Source of the DNA: Andrena cerasifolii | Taxonomy: Eukaryota; Arthropoda; Insecta; Hymenoptera; Andrenidae | NCBI RefSeq assembly: GCF_050908995.1 | Contig: NC_135133.1 | Span: 10,644,001 to 10,708,000 of the forward strand | Length of the DNA: 64,000 bases | Direction: 5' to 3' | Part shown: piece after piece, positions 58,001-64,000 of the stretch | How the letters are laid out: each line of letters starts with the position of its first letter | Numbering within the stretch: the first letter of the stretch is position 1 | Made by a program: the position numbers and the translations under genes | Notes under the pieces: generated by a model | Seen by the model: the letters and a program-made list of their open reading frames with translations, nothing else | What the model was told of the DNA's origin: nothing | The model's database searches: none

Positions 58001-61000
58001 TTCACGTCGGTCATCAATGCGCGCCATCAATAATCGCGCTCTGACAGCTTCCTCGACCTAAACGCTGGGATCTCCTCGTGGATTTAGATCCTCCTCGATC
58101 GACGATGCTTGCGAGAACGTTCCGCTATGGCGGAACGAGCACGAAGCAACGATTATTTGGGATGGGAAGATAATACTTGGACAGTGGCGGCGATGCCACG
58201 CGACATTTGTCGTTTCGCGATATCCTGATGCATTCCTTTTTGCACGGATTAAAGTACGGGACGGGGGAGAAAAACGCTGAACGGAGGAGAGTGGAAGTTT
58301 GGCAGAAACAGCTTGACGACCATATTCCCACGTGTGGGTTCGAAGTTGGTGGAACTGCAGTTTATCGAAAAAAAGTCGAGCATACGAAAGGGAGAAAGAA
58401 AAGACAACTTGATTCTCCGTGGAAAGCCGGCTGTTTTCACCACCCTCGACCAAATACCATTCCCCTGGGTGGCTTCCTCCGCTCCGCCAGAAACTTTGGC
58501 AATTTATGCACCTTTTTCGCGCGTAATAGCGTGTATTCTATCAATGCGCCTGCTCCTCCAAGATATTACTGTTTCTCTGCTCAGCGATGCATCGTAACGA
58601 TTCGAAGTCTCCTATCAAAGGGTATTTGGGGAAAAAGACTCCTCGGTGGAGCATGCTCCTCGCAGGCAAGGAGTAAATCCAAGAAAGCACCTGGCGCGTC
58701 TCCTGCGCGGGATCCGTGCACGTGTCGAAAGATATTAAGTCGACGGGGGAGGATATGAGGTGTAACGACATCGGGAGGGTGGTGCACGATGCGTCGCGTA
58801 CACGGCATCGATCTTCATCCATCAGCCACGCCTTTGCCCTACCCCCCGACAGAAGATTTCTTTGCGGTTTCTCCGGCCGCACCGCCAGATGTATCGCGAG
58901 CGCGATGCACGAACTCTTCGGCTGCGTTTTCACGCAGCCTCGAGCCTTCGATTCCCCGATTCATCATCGCGATACTACCCGGCGAGCGTCTCTCACGCGT
59001 GATCGAGCCGGCGCGTGGTTGCGAACCCTCGGCCCCCTGCTTCCGATTTCAGGAGGGCAACGTCGATTCCGCTCAGGATCGTAGGAACCGCAAATCACCG
59101 TCTCGACGGCTTGACCAATCGTGACGAATGAGCGACGATGATTCTGCTCGGAATCGAGAGCGCGGCCGATGAGAACGGCTAATGGATCCCATCCCTTCTT
59201 CCCAAATACGAGTCGGAGGTTGTTCCTCGAAATTCAGAATGCAGATGGAACCCCCTCTTGTTCTTTGGTCCTCGACCAAACATGGCAGCCCTACTCCCGA
59301 TCCCGTCTAGAAGAAGTCGATGAGTATTCGACGCATCGAAAATCCACGAAATCCAGCAAGAACCACGGGAAAACCTAACTCCATACTGAATGGCCCCGCA
59401 CGGCGCGACGGTGAAACCTGAAACGCGAGTATACGATACGAGGACCCGTGAAAAACACCCCCTCGCGTTCTCTGGGAGCTCGGCTCAAAGACACCGCGTC
59501 GGCGTCGCGCGTAACCGGCGTATCGCCTCGCGATCTCATTAATTTCCGGGGAGCAATAAAAACGGGCGATGCCGCGTACATACACGGTGGAGGAGAGCGC
59601 GTGGGACAGACCCGCCCACAGGCCGTTCCACCACGGCCAGGAGAGACAAAGCTGGGATATATGTCGGGGCTAAACGGAGGACAAAAGATAGGAGTGAAAG
59701 TACGAGGAAAGAATCGGGAATAAATGCTTTTTGCTGCGCGATATCGACGGTGGTATTTGCTTTCGGTATTTCGACGAGGGGTGGGCGCGCGGACGGGAAG
59801 GGCGAGCAGAGCGAGAAGGGCGAAAAGGGCGCGAGAGCATGTCGATCGAGTCGATGATGCCGGCAAGTCGTGCACGGGAGTCACTCGGTGGCATTGTGCA
59901 CGGCACGTGCCGTCAGAAGAGAAAACGAGCGTGGCCGTCGGTCGAGGCGTAGCCGAGAGAGCCTAGTCACCGAGAAAGCGGCCTCGGCCCGCTTACAACT
60001 TACAATGCTCCATTCCTCTCCTATACTCGCGCCCAGATCTACCTATATATAGTATATGGACGGAATTAATTGATACCGCGTGCCCGGGCATCGGGCAAGG
60101 GTTGCGTAAGCACCGTGGAAAAAGCAACCTCTCTTTCACCGATTCTTTCATCCGTTTCCCTTGCCCGTCGGCAGGGACAAGCATTTAAACGGCCACCCGT
60201 TCCTTCCGCTTCGCTGAGCTCTGACAGACGATCGGATCGGACGGACACGTTCCGATCGTCAGCACTCGGTCTCGTTAATTCGACAGGTCTCGGGTCGCAG
60301 GTCGCAGGTGCGCCCACGACGACGAGGAACTCTAGCGGGATGAAGCGCGAGGACGGCGCCAAGTCGCGCGCCAAAGTTATTATAAAAATAATCAAAGTTT
60401 CCCGGAGCAGGATGGAGGGCCGAGTTGTACGGGCCAGCCTCGCGTACGTCAGGACGACGATGCTGGCGTCGCCGCTCATTACGTTTGACGATTATGCGTT
60501 AATTTGCAGCTAGCGATACTTCAAACGATTTTTATTCATTGCGCGCGCCCGCTCGACGAGGACGAGCTTTGCCCTTCTAACTGAAAGTCGTTTGTCGTTT
60601 CTGGTAGCTCGCCCGCCGGAGACGTAGGCGCCTGGATTCTTCGAGTTTTATATTTTTCGTGTCCTCCGCCGGGGATCGAGGTTCCTCGTCAAAGGATCCT
60701 CCGGATATGATAATCCCGACGGCAAGCTGAATGCGTAATGAAGTTTCTCCGGCGACAAGAAGTGGACTTGGCGTCTGATTAGCTTTGCCTTTACGCGCAT
60801 CTCGGCCTAACGCGCGCCTCTGCCTCGCCGGAGATTTTTCAACGACCTCGCAAATTGGCCCCAGCTCTCTCGCGAATGCAGCCCGGGAAAGGCTGCGGAC
60901 AATTTCTTGCGACATCTCGCGAGAATCGCGACCGCGTAATTGAATGTAGTTATTTCGATGGGGTGGCTGACCCACGCCGACAACTAGCGAATCAGGTGGC

Positions 61001-61228
61001 CGCAGCAGATTCCCCGGAATCGGTGAAATCGGGCTGATAATCCTCCCCATTAGACTCGAGGCGTAAAAACCCAACAGATTGGAAACCGCATTCGGTTAGA
61101 CGGCCAGCCTTTATCCGGCGCGGAGAGGATCCTCTCTCTTTCCCTTTTGCATTAGCGCGTCCCCGATCTGGCAGAGCGGTACTATTAACTAATGCCAGCA
61201 CCCCTGTTGAACGCAATGCCATACGTGC

Positions 61229-61275
61229 ACCAGCCAACCAGCGAACCAGCTAACCAGCCAGCCGACCATCCAGTC
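61229..61275 (+). repeat. ACCAGC-type hexamer/octamer tract
   Basis: Irregular tandem of ACCAGC and AACCAGCC units, mildly degenerate. Confidence 0.8.
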
Positions 61276-64000
61276 GGTCGGACAGGGTGCGGAGGAGCGC
61301 GTTGCTGGTAGGACATGCCCGGTACGACGGGACAGTTTAAGCCCTGATATATCGCTCGCCGACACTCCCAACTTCTGTCGCCGTTTCTGTAGCGCTTTTT
61401 TGTCACGGCAAGCCACGGCTGACCATATGTCCACGGAAACCGAGATCCCCATCGAGTATCCGTGACTCTGCCACGCGCTCCCTGTCCGATTCTTCTCTCT
61501 AGCCACCGTCCTATGTCAAAACTCCAGTTCTCTGGCCAGCTGATAACCTTTTCTTTCGCAACTGTCCAAGACCCCCGACGAACAACCGCCTCTGTCCCTC
61601 CCTCGATCAGCTCCTGCACGTAAGTTTAGGATACCGTGACAGGAGCCGTCGAGTCGTTTACATGCTTCACTGGCTCGCCTCGTTCCTTTGCGCCCATTGG
61701 TTTTCCGGTTACGTGGGCGCGTTTAAGCGAGCTTAGATAACCCATGGCCCAACGGGCGAACCCCACTTTGCACGTAACAAATGATGCCACATGTTCGAAT
61801 CTTGACTCGCTCTCTTCCTCTAACTCTGTCTCTCTGTCTCTCTCCTCTCGTCACCGAGCAACCCGCGGGGCACGGAGCATTCTGTGCCCGCTACTCGGGG
61901 ATATACCAGTGGGGTCCTAGGCTCGTGTAATTTGTACGGTTAACGCTCGTGCAAAAACGAGAGAGAGAGACGGAGAGCTCGACGGGAGCTGCAGCCGACA
62001 ATTTACACGCGACTAACTGCCGCACTGGGAGCATTTACCAGAAGCACGAATCGAATCGCTCCTACTTAGCTGTTAATGGAACCTTATGCCAGTTGCCGCT
62101 TAAAAATCCCAAGCAAATGGCGCCTAAGCAAGAGCCCGTTAAATCCTAGTGTCCCGGGAGTAAGAGGGAGACGTTAGACGTCTATATGCTCCAGATACAT
62201 GCTACACCTTTCAGAGATTTCAACGACCCGGCCGAGCAGAGGTGAGAAAAAATGAATTCCTCGGAGGTGTAGCGAGAGACCGTAACTGATGCCGACGGAT
62301 GGGCAGCATTGAACGGGACAAACGCGTGTATGCTTACGTACACGTTCGCTGCATCCCCCCCCTGATCCTCTTCCTGGTCTTTTCATCTCATTGTCGGCGG
62401 TCGTCCGAGTGCCACCGGGCTGCAGGTAAGTGGCCGTCATCGCACCTCGGTTAAAAAGGCTAACCGATTGCCGGCTCTTTATCAAGCACTTTACGAACGC
62501 TTGAAAAACTGCCCCGGGTGTCCGAGGTCTGGCCGGTCCTCTTCAACCTTCAACCTGAGCCGCTCATTGTCATTAATTCTGACATATGCCCGAGTCGGTT
62601 ACAAAGGCCGCCGATACCATTCAGGTATTCCTCCGCTCAGCTGCGAGAGGCTTCGAGTATTCCACGCCAGTTAGGAAAATGCCGAACAAACGGTTTTCCC
62701 CTTTAGCATTCGTCACTGTACCTACTTATGATATTCATCGACGCACCAAATTGTTTTCGCCCCGATTCTTGAGAAGATCGTTTAGGTATCTCGGGGTAAG
62801 CTAAGCCGTGATTCGTGATAGAGGTATCGATTTCTACTTATTCATCCGTGAAATCATCATTACTCCAATCGATGAGGCAGAGGACCGTCTTCCACGAAAA
62901 ACAATCGGCGAACGGATATAGGTAATTCTTTTTGCGAGGTAGCCAGACCGAGCATAATGTAATGCGCGCATGAATATTTATTTCGCGGATAGGAATGTAA
63001 ACCGCGTGTCTCTTGAAACGTGATTTTGCTACTAGCTCAATTAGGTTTTACAAGCTACGCCGTTATACGTGATTTACGATCTTACCACCGCTGCCAATGC
63101 GAAGTCTTCTTTTTCTCTTCCTCCCAGTCCAAGGACCGAATATCTGCTTCCACCTGCAACAAAAGAGGCACACTGTCACGTAAGAGTTTCGAGATGGACT
63201 TGCCATAAAAACGCGGAAAAACATCACGACAGATGCTGAAGCGTGCTCTAGATTCGCCGCGGGGTTTTTACTAAATAGACGAAAACTCTTCGCTGTGAGG
63301 TTCGAAGGCTTGGCCGTTCCCGATAACTTATTGCCGATCGCGAAACATCGTGACGTGATGGCCGAACAAACGACGGACAAATAATTCCATTCTATTTATC
63401 AGATAACGAAAAGACCACGATAAAACCGCAATAGGTAGCGTGTAACTGTCGGAGGAAACGAAGGAGGAAGAAGAGAGCGGGAGAGAGAAAGAGGGCTGCT
63501 GGGATAAAGAAGCTAACATGTCGTGCTCGGTCTCTCTTCCTCTCTCTCTCCCCCTGTCATTAATACCAGGCGACTGTTACATATGGATGAGAAAGCAGGG
63601 TTAGGCCAGGACCGCGGCGGCAGAGAACGAGACGAAAGCGAAACGGGATGCAGGGAAGCGAAACTCATCGACTAAAAGCATCCACGAAAGACCGAAGTCG
63701 TTTCGCTCTCGTCCCGAATCTCGTCTCGCCCTCGGTTCGGCAGTCCGCACGAACAGCGGCCGACGAGAGTCCTCGCCAAAGAGCGGAGACTTCGATAAGG
63801 CCGCAGTGCTGTGCCGCGCCTCGTCGGGGGGGATGAAACGAGCTCCCTCGACGTTTACCTACGATTTAAATTGTCTGCGAGCCCCGGAACCTCGATTTCA
63901 CGGAATCTTTGCGTTACATCGGATTCCTTTTTCTCTTTCTCCTCGCTCGCCCGCGCGAAACGTTGTTTTTCCACTGCGCAGCTTATATCCGCTTCTCATC

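Larger units (their letters stand above)
47271..64000. other. CpG-rich gene-poor DNA to the window end
   Basis: No gene that I can support. The longest open frame (53506-54216, plus, 236 codons) has no recognisable domain, and in DNA this GC-rich a frame of that length can arise by chance. A 50609-50959 frame is mostly Glu/Arg low complexity. Simple tracts are listed separately. The window may cut through regulatory DNA or a long intron of a gene lying outside. Confidence 0.5.

Overview
The window looks like nuclear DNA of an insect, most likely a hymenopteran (bee, wasp or ant). Three spliced genes of animal type with short introns (63 to 110 nt) lie in the left part. Much of the rest is gene-poor, and the right half is CpG-rich. 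Degraded telomere-like blocks contain TTAGG and TTAGGTCTGGG, which I recall as hymenopteran telomere motifs. Species cannot be told from the sequence. There are no bacterial operons and no CRISPR array.

Layout. 1-4.8 kb: AT-rich intergenic DNA with a decayed ~48-bp minisatellite, a G-rich 66-bp minisatellite, a block full of small hairpins, and an almost perfect 203-bp-arm hairpin. 4.8-9.6 kb: the gene cluster. RIOK1 (+, 5 exons, 560 aa; pre-40S ribosome maturation) is followed by an XRCC3-like RAD51 paralogue (+, at least 4 exons; homologous recombination). RPUSD1 (-, 4 exons, 292 aa; RluA-type pseudouridine synthase) lies tail-to-tail with XRCC3, with only 31 bp between the stop codons. These look like ordinary housekeeping genes packed closely, with no obvious shared pathway.

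9.76-26.41 kb: the outstanding feature. A 15,973-bp palindromic (foldback) element is bounded by TTAA and inverted ends starting GGGGGTAGACACG. Each arm reads, from outside in: ~1.37 kb of single-copy sequence that includes a telomere-like block; an array of 170-bp satellite monomers (about 22 units left, 40 right, part of it in 9-mer higher-order repeats of 1530 bp); a ~255-bp unique spacer; an array of 151-bp units (3 left, 10 right); and an inner ~62-bp inverted repeat around a 129-bp loop. Each 151-bp unit reads as a 108-nt open 'exon' plus a 43-nt GTAAGT...TTTCAG 'intron'. The two arms are near-identical mirrors except for exactly 18 extra 170-mers and 7 extra 151-mers on the right. No transposase is visible, so the element would be non-autonomous. 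A truncated relative with the same 17-bp TTAA end lies just upstream at 9762.

26.4-30.1 kb: two copies of an unknown ~330-bp repeat, one of them ending at a 348-bp TA-flanked mariner-type MITE, then a further terminal-inverted-repeat element. 30.1-64 kb: GC- and CpG-rich DNA without any gene I can support. It carries two more inverted-repeat elements (36.3-37.2 and 46.6-47.3 kb), simple-sequence tracts and many ATTA-core motifs. It may be intergenic regulatory DNA or a long intron of a gene outside the window.
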